33,434 nt of DNA from contig CALGZX010000066.1 of the NCBI GenBank assembly GCA_937934165.1, forward strand, positions 1-33,434. The letters are read 5' to 3'. Numbering within the stretch: position 1 is the stretch's first letter; each line of letters opens with the position of its first letter. Positions 1 to 7,800 of this stretch are shown here, in pieces. This DNA is from an uncultured Collinsella sp. GTDB lineage: Bacteria; Actinomycetota; Coriobacteriia; Coriobacteriales; Coriobacteriaceae. The notes beneath the pieces were generated by a model. The model searched no databases. It worked only from the letters and a program-made list of their open reading frames with translations, and had not been told where the DNA came from. A program made the position numbers and the translations under genes.

Positions 1-1604
1 CAAACCTGGGCGCCGCGCGCATCCGCATCCGTTCGCTCATGGCCGCGCTTAAGGACCAGGAGGCCGAGCGCTTGGCCGAGGCCACGGCAGCGGGCGAGGC
101 CTACGAGCAGGGTGACGCCGCGCCGGTGGCGCCCTCCACGGATGCCCCCGCGTTCGCGAGCCGCAAGTACACGTTCGAAGCGCAGCGTGAGAGCGCATCG
201 ACCGCGTGGCCCAAGGTGCCCTTTACCGAACAGATGCGCGAGGAGGGCTACACCATCCTGTGCCCGCAGATGGCGCCGATCCACTTTGACCTGGTCAAAG
301 AGGTGTTCCGTGGTGCTGGCTACAACTTGGAGCTGCTGCCCTCGACCGATCACGACGCTGTCGAGGCTGGCCTGCGCTATGTGAACAATGACATTTGCTA
401 CCCGTCGATTCTGGTAACGGGCCAGATTATGGAGGCCATCGAGAGCGGCCGGTACGACCTGTCCAAGACGGCCGTGGTTATCAGCCAGACCGGCGGCGGC
501 TGCCGTGCCACCAACTACATCGCACTCATCCGCAAGGCCCTGCGCGAGAGCGGCCACCCCGAGATCCCGGTGATCTCGCTTTCGGCCGTGGCGCTCGGCG
601 AGGATAATCCTGGCTTTAAGATTACGCCGGCGCTGCTCAAGCAAGCAGTCTACGCGGTGCTCTTTGGCGACGTGATGATGCAGATGCTCTATCGTTGCCG
701 TCCGTACGAGGCTACGCCCGGTGCCGCCAATGCGCTCTACGAGGAGTACATGGCGCGCGCCCGCAAGCTGGCGCCCAAGTTCAACAGGCATAATTACACC
801 AAGCTGTGCCGCGAAGCCATCCGCGCGTTCGATACCATGCCGCTCGTGGGCGAGGGCACCAAGCCGCGCGTGGGCGTGGTCGGCGAGATCTTGGTCAAGT
901 TCCATCCCACGGCCAACAACCACGTGGTCGACGTTATCGAGCGCGAGGGCTGCGAGGCCGTGGTGCCGGGCCTGCTCGACTTCTTCCTGTACTCCATGAG
1001 CAACGCCGAGCTGCAGAAGGATGAGCTGGGTAGCTCTGCTACAACGCGTGCGGGCATGCAGGCGCTCATCAAGCTCGTGGACTGGATGCGTACGCCGGTG
1101 GAGGAGATGCTCGAAAAGTCCCGCCGCTTTGAGGCGCCCGAGCGCATCGGCACCATGGCCGATAAGGCCCGCACGGTGCTTTCGGTGTGCAACAACATGG
1201 GCGAGGGCTGGCTGCTCACGGCTGAGATGCTCGATCTGATTGACCACGGTGCGCCCAACATCATCTGCACGCAGCCCTTCGCGTGCCTGCCCAACCACGT
1301 GGTGGGCAAGGCCGTGATCAAGGAGCTGCGCCGCCAACATCCCGAGAGCAACATCGTCGCGGTGGACTACGACCCCGGTGCATCCGAGGTCAACCAGCTC
1401 AACCGTATTAAGCTCATGATCAGCGTGGCAAAGGAGAACATGCGCGCCGGCAAGGGCTTTAAGCTCGAGAAGGTGGCGCCGCTCGCGATGGACGAGGTCA
1501 CCGGTCAGATGCATGCCCACGACGGCTGTGCGAGCTGCGGATCTGCCAGTGAGGAGGCCGTTGCATCGGTCGCCAAGCGCCTGGGGCGCGGCATTAAGAA
1601 GTAG
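1..1604 (+). CDS. Acyl-CoA dehydratase activase-related protein, C-terminal part (5' end outside the window)
   Basis: The frame is open from base 3, with codons reading NLGAARIRIRSL before the first internal Met at 39, so the gene begins upstream and 533 residues are visible. The sequence matches the C-terminal half of the large proteins that join BadF/BcrA-type activase ATPase domains to a DUF2229-like module (COG3580/COG3581 type). These are related to the activator of 2-hydroxyacyl-CoA dehydratases, but the function of the fused large proteins is not established. Conserved cysteine motifs are visible: NDICYPS, GGGCRATNY, SVCNNMGEGW and a terminal HDGCASCGS, which could ligate an Fe-S cluster. 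A strong terminator follows 29 bases after the stop, so this is the last gene of its transcript. The family call is firm; the substrate is unknown. Confidence 0.85.
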   Translation, partial: NLGAARIRIRSLMAALKDQEAERLAEATAAGEAYEQGDAAPVAPSTDAPAFASRKYTFEAQRESASTAWPKVPFTEQMREEGYTILCPQMAPIHFDLVKEVFRGAGYNLELLPSTDHDAVEAGLRYVNNDICYPSILVTGQIMEAIESGRYDLSKTAVVISQTGGGCRATNYIALIRKALRESGHPEIPVISLSAVALGEDNPGFKITPALLKQAVYAVLFGDVMMQMLYRCRPYEATPGAANALYEEYMARARKLAPKFNRHNYTKLCREAIRAFDTMPLVGEGTKPRVGVVGEILVKFHPTANNHVVDVIEREGCEAVVPGLLDFFLYSMSNAELQKDELGSSATTRAGMQALIKLVDWMRTPVEEMLEKSRRFEAPERIGTMADKARTVLSVCNNMGEGWLLTAEMLDLIDHGAPNIICTQPFACLPNHVVGKAVIKELRRQHPESNIVAVDYDPGASEVNQLNRIKLMISVAKENMRAGKGFKLEKVAPLAMDEVTGQMHAHDGCASCGSASEEAVASVAKRLGRGIKK

Positions 1605-1633
1605 CTGGTCTGCTATGGGCTAGATATGAGACA

Positions 1634-1669
1634 AACGGGTGGTGGCCGTACCGGCTACCACCCGTTTTT
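1634..1669 (+). terminator. Rho-independent terminator
   Basis: AACGGGTGGT (1634-1643) pairs with ACCACCCGTT (1657-1666). The stem continues inward through one G-U pair and GCCG/CGGC to a 3-base loop, giving about 15 paired positions, and is followed by a T run. It ends transcription of the CoA-activase-like gene. Confidence 0.9.
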
Positions 1670-1671
1670 GC

Positions 1672-1910
1672 TGGACATATGTTGCGCAAATGATCTTGCT
1701 ACAGCCTTCCGTGGGCTCGCCCGATTTCTGGGCTGGCTCGGGCTTTGAAGACAAGTTATTGCAGGCCCAGGGCGATTTCTCGCTCAATGCAGGCCGCCAC
1801 AGCGTGACCTATCTGCCAAACGACGAGACGACCGCTACGGTCTACCCATCGCTACCTACGAAATGGAAGCCGAGAAGTACATCTACCGCGTGTACAAGTA
1901 CGAGCTGTAG
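1672..1910 (+). pseudogene. Decayed gene remnant of unknown family
   Basis: Between the terminator and the next gene, the codon use is that of a real gene but the frame is broken. From about 1690 one frame reads SPDFWAGSGFEDKLLQAQ, GDFSLNAGRHSVTYLPNDET. Near 1835-1850 the coding character moves to another frame, which reads RYGLPIATYEMEAEKYIYR, VYKYEL and stops at 1908-1910. There is no ribosome site or start for the first part, and the 5' end appears lost at the terminator. This looks like the tail of a gene with a frameshift. I do not recognise the family. Alternatively it is spurious, but the GC-rich third positions on both sides of the shift argue against that. Confidence 0.45.
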
Positions 1911-1978
1911 CGCTGCGCTTAGGTTTGACCAATGGAGTGTGAAAACACGCCGCTCGCCGATATCCCTTCCGCGAGTAG

Positions 1979-2013
1979 CAGCCATATGGTTTGATAAAAG
2001 AAGCATATGGCTG
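1979..2013. promoter_or_regulatory. Perfect 10-bp inverted repeat, possible operator or leader hairpin
   Basis: CAGCCATATG (1979-1988) and CATATGGCTG (2004-2013) are perfect inverted copies around a 15-base AT-rich spacer containing TTGATAAAAG. It lies 48 bases before the leader ORF of the next gene. A repressor site overlapping a promoter or an RNA hairpin are both possible. No T run follows, so it is not a typical terminator. Confidence 0.4.
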
Positions 2014-2060
2014 TCGCTAGCCTGCTGGCGACGTTCCCCCTGACATCGGAGGTTCCAGGT

Positions 2061-2099
2061 ATGTTTCGCGCTCCGTTAAACAACTATCGGTTGGGCTAA
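2061..2099 (+). CDS. Putative 12-codon leader peptide
   Basis: GGAGG at 2048-2052, 8 bases upstream, is the best ribosome site in this intergenic region and points to the ATG at 2061, not to the ATG at 2101. The short frame encodes MFRAPLNNYRLG and stops with TAA at 2097-2099, one base before the next gene's ATG. The arrangement suggests that translation of the downstream gene is coupled to this short ORF. It may instead be only a spacer whose ribosome site serves termination and re-initiation. No amino-acid bias that would indicate an attenuator is seen. Confidence 0.4.
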   Translation: MFRAPLNNYRLG

Positions 2100-2100
2100 C

Positions 2101-2550
2101 ATGGGTCGTCGTGCTATTTCGATAACCCTTGCAGTGGTCTGCCTGGCTGTGCTCCTGGGCGCTACAGGGCTGTTTGCTATAAGCCGAGAAACGTCCTATA
2201 TGCAGGAATGCGCTTCCGAAGGGTTTGCCATTGACGGTTACTATCGGGACGACAAGACGAGTCTGGAAACCCTGGCCTTTCTTGAAGAGGATAACCATCG
2301 GTGGCAACTGGTCGACAAAGACGGCAGCTGCGTTGACGGGCAGTTTAAGCGTACGGATGACCCCAACATCCTGATATTAAAGAAGGAAAACGGCGAAGAA
2401 TTCGGTACGGTCCACGTGGCGTATATGTCACGCCGACGCGAGCAGGGCCAGCTCTATCTATTTAGAGATAGCAAGGTGACCCGATTTTATCTTGTGAGCA
2501 CCGATCCGGCGTTTACGGTGGAGTCTGGCGATGTCAATGCGGACGTCTGA
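2101..2550 (+). CDS. Small membrane-anchored or secreted hypothetical protein
   Basis: The protein has 149 residues. Residues 5-26 are strongly hydrophobic after a short basic start (MGRR), so this is a signal anchor or a signal peptide; no lipobox cysteine is present. The remainder is a polar, probably extracytoplasmic domain rich in charged residues and aromatics (DGYYRDD, NHRWQLVDKDG, QLYLFRD), which is compatible with a small beta-rich fold. I do not recognise the family. The start at 2101 lacks a good ribosome site of its own and sits one base after the stop of a short leader ORF, so coupled translation is likely. A hairpin about 20 bases after the stop may terminate it. Confidence 0.65.
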   Translation: MGRRAISITLAVVCLAVLLGATGLFAISRETSYMQECASEGFAIDGYYRDDKTSLETLAFLEEDNHRWQLVDKDGSCVDGQFKRTDDPNILILKKENGEEFGTVHVAYMSRRREQGQLYLFRDSKVTRFYLVSTDPAFTVESGDVNADV

Positions 2551-2568
2551 TTCACGGCAATAAAACAG

Positions 2569-2610
2569 CGAGCGGGGCTCGGGTGTGAACTGCACCCCGC
2601 AATTTGCTCG
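2569..2610. terminator. Possible bidirectional terminator hairpin between converging genes
   Basis: CGAGCGGGG (2569-2577) can pair with CCCCGC (2595-2600) and, past a 5-base bulge, GCTCG (2606-2610). An inner GGGTG/CACCC pair lies inside. It falls between a plus-strand gene and a minus-strand gene that converge. It lacks a clear T run, so the call is weak. Confidence 0.35.
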
Positions 2611-2676
2611 TGTCCGTATCGCGTCTGCGCCTCGTCGTAACTTGCGTCCGTGCGAGCATTCATCCCGCGCTCTGCA

Positions 2677-3816
2677 TCACTTCACATCGAACTCCACGCG
2701 ATCGAGTTCGGGTACGTTGAGGTCTATGAGCTTGCGGGCGACGTGGCGGTCGTGCGCCCCGAGCGCCTCGCTTGTCGTCACGTGGGCGACAACCTCGCGC
2801 TCGACGATGCCCTCTTCCTCGCCCTCGGCAGCCGAGGTCTCGACGGCGACGGTGTAATCCTTAAAGCCCGGCAGCACCGCGGCAAGTTCGCGCGTAGTTT
2901 CGGTGACGCCATAGCCGTCCTGCACGCCGGCCTGCGCCGAGCCAATAGACCCCGCGGTCATAACGATGCAGGGGATGGCAAAGATGGCCGTTCCCACGAT
3001 GATACGGCGGCGCACTTTGCGTGACAGCTCGTCGACCTCGGCGTCTTCCTCGGCGGTCACAATGCCGTCGCCGTTGAGGTCGCGCTTGAGCGGCACGCGC
3101 AAAAGAAGCAGCACGGCTTCGGCAGCCAGTGCGATAAAGATCACGTTGATGCCAAACTCGTAAAGCGCTGAGAGAAATAGCGACCCGCTTGCGATGGCGA
3201 TGCCGTAGCCCGCCGCGCACAGGGGTGGCATGAGCGCGGTCGCCACGGCCACGCCGGCGATGAGCGTGGCGGGTTCCTGATCGCGCGAGTTGCCCAGCCC
3301 GCCCGCAAAGCCGCCCGCGAGCGCGACGGCAAGGTCCCACACAGTCGGTGTCGAGTTGTCGATGATGGCCGCCGTGGTGGTGCCAAGGGGCGAGAGCTTA
3401 AAGTACAGCGTGGACGTGACCAGGCAAAAGACCATCTGCAGCGCAAGGCTGGCGACGGCTTCGACGGTAATCTCGCGGTCGAGCGTGGCGATGCCGTATG
3501 CCATGGCAAGGACCGAGCCCATGAGCGGGCAGATGAGCATGGCGCCTACAATGGCGATATCTGAGTCGATATCGAGGCCGATGCTCGCGATCAACATGGC
3601 AATGATCAGGATGCATAAGTGCGAGCCAGTCAGGCGCGCCCCGTTTACAAAGCGCTTGCGAATCACTTGATAGGGCGCGCGTCCCTCGCGAATGTTGAAC
3701 GCGCGCTTTAGGAAACGGCCGGCGTTCTCCATGACCTCACTATGGGCAGGGCGGATGCCGTGGCGCCGGTGATGGCGTTCACGCAGTCGCTTGAGTTGTT
3801 GTCTATCGAGTTCCAT
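2677..3816 (-). CDS. DUF389 (TIGR00341-type) polytopic membrane protein with an EF-hand-like loop
   Basis: The start is taken at 3816 (MELDRQQLKRL), with GAGGTG just upstream; the frame is open further up but without sense. The protein has 379 residues. Residues about 25-55 form a basic cytosolic segment, followed by repeated membrane helices with the family's GAMLICPLMGSVLAMAYG and GVAVATALMPPLCAAGYG segments. The function of the family is unknown; some members are annotated as hydrophobic or transporter-like proteins. Residues 246-257 read DLNGDGIVTAEE, with acidic or Asn residues at positions 1, 3, 5 and 12 and Gly at 6, matching a calcium-binding EF-hand loop in the stretch after a helix ending LLLLRVPLKR. 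The last ~80 residues are a soluble acidic domain. The gene is monocistronic by context. Confidence 0.8.
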   Translation of the reverse strand: MELDRQQLKRLRERHHRRHGIRPAHSEVMENAGRFLKRAFNIREGRAPYQVIRKRFVNGARLTGSHLCILIIAMLIASIGLDIDSDIAIVGAMLICPLMGSVLAMAYGIATLDREITVEAVASLALQMVFCLVTSTLYFKLSPLGTTTAAIIDNSTPTVWDLAVALAGGFAGGLGNSRDQEPATLIAGVAVATALMPPLCAAGYGIAIASGSLFLSALYEFGINVIFIALAAEAVLLLLRVPLKRDLNGDGIVTAEEDAEVDELSRKVRRRIIVGTAIFAIPCIVMTAGSIGSAQAGVQDGYGVTETTRELAAVLPGFKDYTVAVETSAAEGEEEGIVEREVVAHVTTSEALGAHDRHVARKLIDLNVPELDRVEFDVK

Positions 3817-3976
3817 GTTCACCTCGTTCCAGCGCGGTCCGCGCAACGCGCCCGTTGTCCTAACTCTACACCGTGGCGGGCGGGGTGTCTGTTGGATGCG
3901 GAATCCGATAGGGCGGATGACGCGGGAGCAAATGCAAATCACAGGCTCAATTCGATCCCGCAAGAATATGCTGCAC

Positions 3977-4082
3977 CAGCTCCTACATATGTGACGAAAT
4001 TGTGAAGCACGAGAGCGCGAATTTCAAAAAATCCGCCGGTGACCAATGTTGCGCAACAGAATTCAAAAATCAGCTCCTACAT
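3977..4082. promoter_or_regulatory. Upstream region of the surface protein: 12-bp direct repeats and a perfect palindrome
   Basis: CAGCTCCTACAT occurs at 3977-3988 and again at 4071-4082, 94 bases apart in the same orientation. Between them is TGTTGCGCAACA (4047-4058), a perfect 12-bp palindrome, and two near-identical A-rich tracts (TTTCAAAAAATC, TTCAAAAATC). This 307-base gap holds no gene. The symmetric site and paired repeats suggest regulator binding ahead of the large surface-protein gene. I cannot identify a convincing -35/-10 pair. Confidence 0.45.
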
Positions 4083-4123
4083 TTTGAAGCGTATGGATAC
4101 ATCCGTGTCAAAGGGAGAAAGCC

Positions 4124-7100
4124 ATGGCAAACTACAGTCCACAACACTTTGAGCCTCGGGCCAAGGCCGTCAACGTCAAGGGCGTTGCCAACCGCGCCGT
4201 CGCAACCGTTTTGACGGCGGGCCTCATCGCTCAGCCGCTCATGTCGCCGCTGGCGGCAATCGCCGCACCGTCAACCGATAACGGCGATTCTGTTCGGGGG
4301 GGGGTAGTTCTGTAGAGAATACCGTTGCCGCCGGTAACCAAGCGGTCGTAAAGACGGCTGCCCAGCTGGCCGAGGAGTCGGCAAAGCAGCTCAAGGACGC
4401 TCAGGCCGCCTACGATGCCGCCCAGAAAAAGGCCGACGCGGCGGGCCAGTCTCAAAAGCAGGCGCAGCAGCAAAAGAATCAGGCCTCGCAGGCCGTGACC
4501 GATAACGCCGCCGAGCAGAACGAGGCCGAGGTAGCCGCGCTTCAGGAGAAGATCGACGAGCTTAAGGCAGCCGTCGAAAAGACCGAGCAGCAGCAGAAGA
4601 AGCTGGGCGACCTGAACGATCAACTCGATCAGGCCAACAAGAGTGTCGAGAATAAGACCCAGGCACTCAAGGATGCCAAGGCCAAGCAGGGCGAGGCCGA
4701 GAAGGCACTCAAGGATGCCCAGGCTAAGCTCGATGCCATGGGTATGGACAAGTACGAGGCCGCCAAGAAGGACGTCGAGGACGCGCAGGCAAAGCTTGAT
4801 GCGGCGAATGCCGATGTGAAGGCGGCCAAGGGTGAGCTCGATGCCGCTAAGACGGCTGTCTCCAATGCCGAGCAGGCAAAGAGCGATGCCGAGTCTGCTC
4901 TGACGTCCGCCCAGGCCAAGAAGCAGGAGACTGCCGCTGCCCTCGCCACCGCAACCACCGCACAGGCCAACGCCCAGAAGAAGCTGGACCAGGCACAGGC
5001 TGCGCTCGATGCCGCTACTTCTGGCACGGGCGTCGACCTGAAAGCGCTCGAGGCCGCCAAGAAAGTTGCTGCCGGTGAGTTCAAGGACGCGCAGGCGGAG
5101 CTCAATGCCGCGACGGCTGCCGACGCCACCGCACAGGCGAATCTGCAGACCGCCCAGGCTGCTGTCACTGCCGCGCAAGAGAAAGCCAACGCCGCCAACG
5201 CTGCCGTTTCGTCCGCGCAGACCGCATACGACGAAGCCAGCGGCAAACTCGGCGACCTGACGAACAAGTACAACACCGCTAAGGCCGCGTACGATCAAGC
5301 CCAGCAGACCGAGGCAGACAAGAAGGCTGCCTACGATCGGGCCGTAAAGGATAGGGACGACAAACGAGCCGAGTACAAGGCGGCATGCGATGCCGCAGAC
5401 GCTGCGGAGGCTGCCAGCGATGCCGCTAGCGCAGAGGTGGACAAGCTTGAGCAGCAGATTGCCGAGCTCAAGTCCAACATGACTGTCGATCAAGACATCA
5501 TCAATAATGGCATGCTCGGTTTTATGGCCTACATTAGCAACAGCAGCGATTTTACTGCCCAGCAGAAGGCCAATGCCAGCGCTGCATCGTCTATGCTCAC
5601 TGGCGCGCCCAACAAGGACGAGCGATATGACAAGGCTAGCTGGTATGACAGCTATGTCGATCAGGATATGTCTCGCGAGACCAATCCGCTCTCTCTCGAG
5701 CAGCTGCGCAATGCGCTGACGTATCTCGATACTCAGAACAACATCCGCAAGGCCAACGGTCAGTCGGAGCTTAGCGTTAGCCTCCGTATGACGGCTGCAG
5801 CAGCGCTCAACGCATCCTATTCATCGAATATTTGGGGACACTCGAATTTGTACTTCGATTCTAGTGAGAATCTCGCCGGTGGTGGCGGCGTCTACATGGG
5901 AGGCGAGACTGTCGACACACTCGGCTGGCCCTACACCGGTCTCTATACGGAGGAGAAGGAGCTGTTTGACCAAGAGGCTGCTACTAATAGCGACCTCGCA
6001 GCCCATCGCTACGATTCTGACTACATCTATTGGAACTATAACAACGTGTATTCGAAATGTGGCCACTATCTCAACATTATCGATGCGGGTAACGAGGCCA
6101 TCGGCATCGCAACCGGTAGCGGTAAGAACACCGATTCCGAGGTAACTATTTTCGACTATAGCGGAAGCGCGAGCCAAAAAGACTTCACTGTCTCCGAGTT
6201 CAAGAAGCTCGTGAACAATTATATCGATTCTGCTTATAGCGCCGGCGGCACCCAGGCGCAAAAGCAACAGCTCAAGGAGCTTCAGAGCAAGCTTACCGAA
6301 GCACAGAAAAAGTTTGGAACTGCTAGCGCTGCCTATAACGCTGCACTCAACAAGCAGTATGACGCTCAAGAGGCCTTTAAAGCTGCCGACACGAGCATGA
6401 ATACTGCCAAGGGCGAGTACGAGAGCGCTCAGGCTGCCACTGCAACCGCCAAGGGTGCCTATGATGCTGCCAAGAGCGAGCTCGATGCTTCTGGTATTGA
6501 CATTGACGCTCTTCAGCAGAACCTCAATACTGCTAAGGCCGAGGCTGCCACTGCGCAGACTGCTCTCGACAAGGCCAACGCGACGCTCGCCGATTGCCAG
6601 ACGAACGCCTCTAAGGCGTCGACTCGTAAACTGAATGCTCAGAGCGCCTACGACGCCGCCAAGGTAAAGTCCGATCAGGCCAACGAGGCGTATGACAACG
6701 CTACCGCTTCGGTCAAGGACCTTGCCGCCAAGCGCGATGCCGCCCAGGCGGACCTTGCGAATAAGCAGGGCTCGCTTGACGAGGCAAAGAAGGCCGACGA
6801 TGCCGCCCAGGCTGGCGTTGACAAGGCTCAGGCCGCAGATACGCACGCCGCGACCGCTCTTTCGGACGCCAAGCAGGCAGTTGCCGCCAAGACGCAGGCC
6901 CTGTCCGACGCACAGGCGAAGGCCAAGGCCGCCGAGGGCGAGCTGGCCGGCGCAAACAAGGCCTTCGAGCGCTTCGCCGGCGCCCAGAAGGCGGTCGACG
7001 ACGCCAAGGCCGCCTATGACGCTGCCGTCGCCGGTGTCGCCGATGCCCAAAAGCAGCTCGAGGCCGCCAACGAAGCCGTCGTCGATGCGAACCTCGATAT

Positions 7101-7599
7101 CGTCAAGGCCAAGGCCGAGCTTGCCAACGACGAGGCACTCAAGGCCGATCTTGAGGCTGTCGACCACAAGGCATCCCTTGCCGCGGGCACGACGGGCAAC
7201 GAGAAGCTGGTCAAGCTGAACGCTGCCTACGCTCGCTATAAGGCTGCCGTCGATGCCGCCGCTGGTCTCAAGGCTGCTCTGAGCGATGCCGATGCCAAGC
7301 TGTCCGATGCCAACGACGCCTATGCCGCCGCGCTTGCCGAGTTTGACGATGCCAAGGATGCCCTGGCTGCTGCGCAGGCCGAGTACGACAAGTATCATCC
7401 CAAGGCCGAGCCGCAGGCCAAGCCTCAGGTTGCGCAGGCTGCTGCAAAGGCTCCTGTCGCCAAGAAGAAGGCTGCGGACGCTGCACTCGCCCAGACCGGT
7501 GATGACTCCGCTCTTGCGGGCGAGGTGTTCGTCATCGGCGGTATTACGCTCGTGGCTGCGGGCGTGACGCTGGGCGATCGTCGTCGCAAGCAGATGTAG
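4124..7599 (+). CDS. Giant coiled-coil/CAP-domain cell-wall surface protein, frame broken at a G9 tract (phase-variable, OFF as sequenced)
   Basis: ATG at 4124 follows AGGGAGAAAGCC. A signal peptide (hydrophobic residues about 26-47, ending AIAAP) is followed by GDSVRGG and then a run of nine G at 4296-4304. As sequenced, the frame stops at 4315 after 63 codons. With one more G (or two fewer) it continues without a stop to 7599, giving about 1158 residues. Corrected layout: long Ala/Lys/Asp-rich coiled coil (about 65-510); a CAP/SCP-like domain (about 519-679) with NIWGHSNL, SENLAGGGG and KCGHYLNII; a second coiled coil (about 690-1100); then LAQTG at about 1122-1126, a hydrophobic span and RRRKQM, which is a sortase sorting signal. 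The whole resembles a stalked adhesin. A terminator follows. Function is inferred; the alternative is a sequencing error in the G run. Confidence 0.85.
4296..4304 (+). repeat. Poly-G tract (G9), candidate phase-variation switch
   Basis: Nine consecutive G lie just after the signal-peptide codons of the large surface protein. The two coding frames on either side join only if the run is 10 (or 7) bases. Slipped-strand mispairing at such tracts is a known on/off mechanism for surface proteins. Confidence 0.75.
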
Positions 7600-7666
7600 C
7601 GTTTCGAGCGTAGATTCTGCAACGAACTTCGGTTCAGAGCAGGAACGCTTCGATAGCTTAACCGAT

Positions 7667-7709
7667 AAGGCCGGCGCGCTGTTAAACGCAGCGCGCTGGC
7701 CTTTCTTTG
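7667..7709 (+). terminator. Rho-independent terminator of the surface-protein gene
   Basis: The 15-base arms 7667-7681 and 7689-7703 pair completely with one G-T wobble (AAGGCCGGCGCGCTG against CAGCGCGCTGGCCTT) around a 7-base loop, followed by TTTCTTTG. Confidence 0.9.
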
Positions 7710-7719
7710 TTTCGATATC

Positions 7720-7759
7720 AAAAAGCCCGGTCGGTAGCCGCGAAAGCTACCGACCGGGC
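7720..7759 (-). terminator. Rho-independent terminator of the OPT transporter gene
   Basis: GCCCGGTCGGTAGC (7725-7738) and GCTACCGACCGGGC (7746-7759) form a perfect 14-bp stem with a 7-base loop. Read on the minus strand it is followed by TTTTT (7724-7720). It lies about 40 bases past the transporter's stop. Confidence 0.9.
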
Positions 7760-7800
7760 AAATCGTAGGCAATATGGTTGCTGTCGAGCAGCTGCTCAGC

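Noticed and set aside
1639..2043. A 134-codon plus-strand frame starting inside the terminator
   Set aside because: It starts within the terminator stem and crosses the frameshift of the gene remnant. Only its middle looks gene-like, and it is reported as a pseudogene instead.
4231..7398. Long minus-strand open frames (420 and 525 codons) opposite the surface protein
   Set aside because: They are antisense shadows of a low-complexity Ala/Lys/Asp coiled coil, with Leu/Gly-rich nonsense translations and no ribosome sites.
4495..7599. Treating the surface protein as an independent gene starting at 4495
   Set aside because: 4495 is a GTG inside the coiled coil with no ribosome site or signal peptide. 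The frame is open back to the G9 tract, where it joins the signal-peptide ORF.
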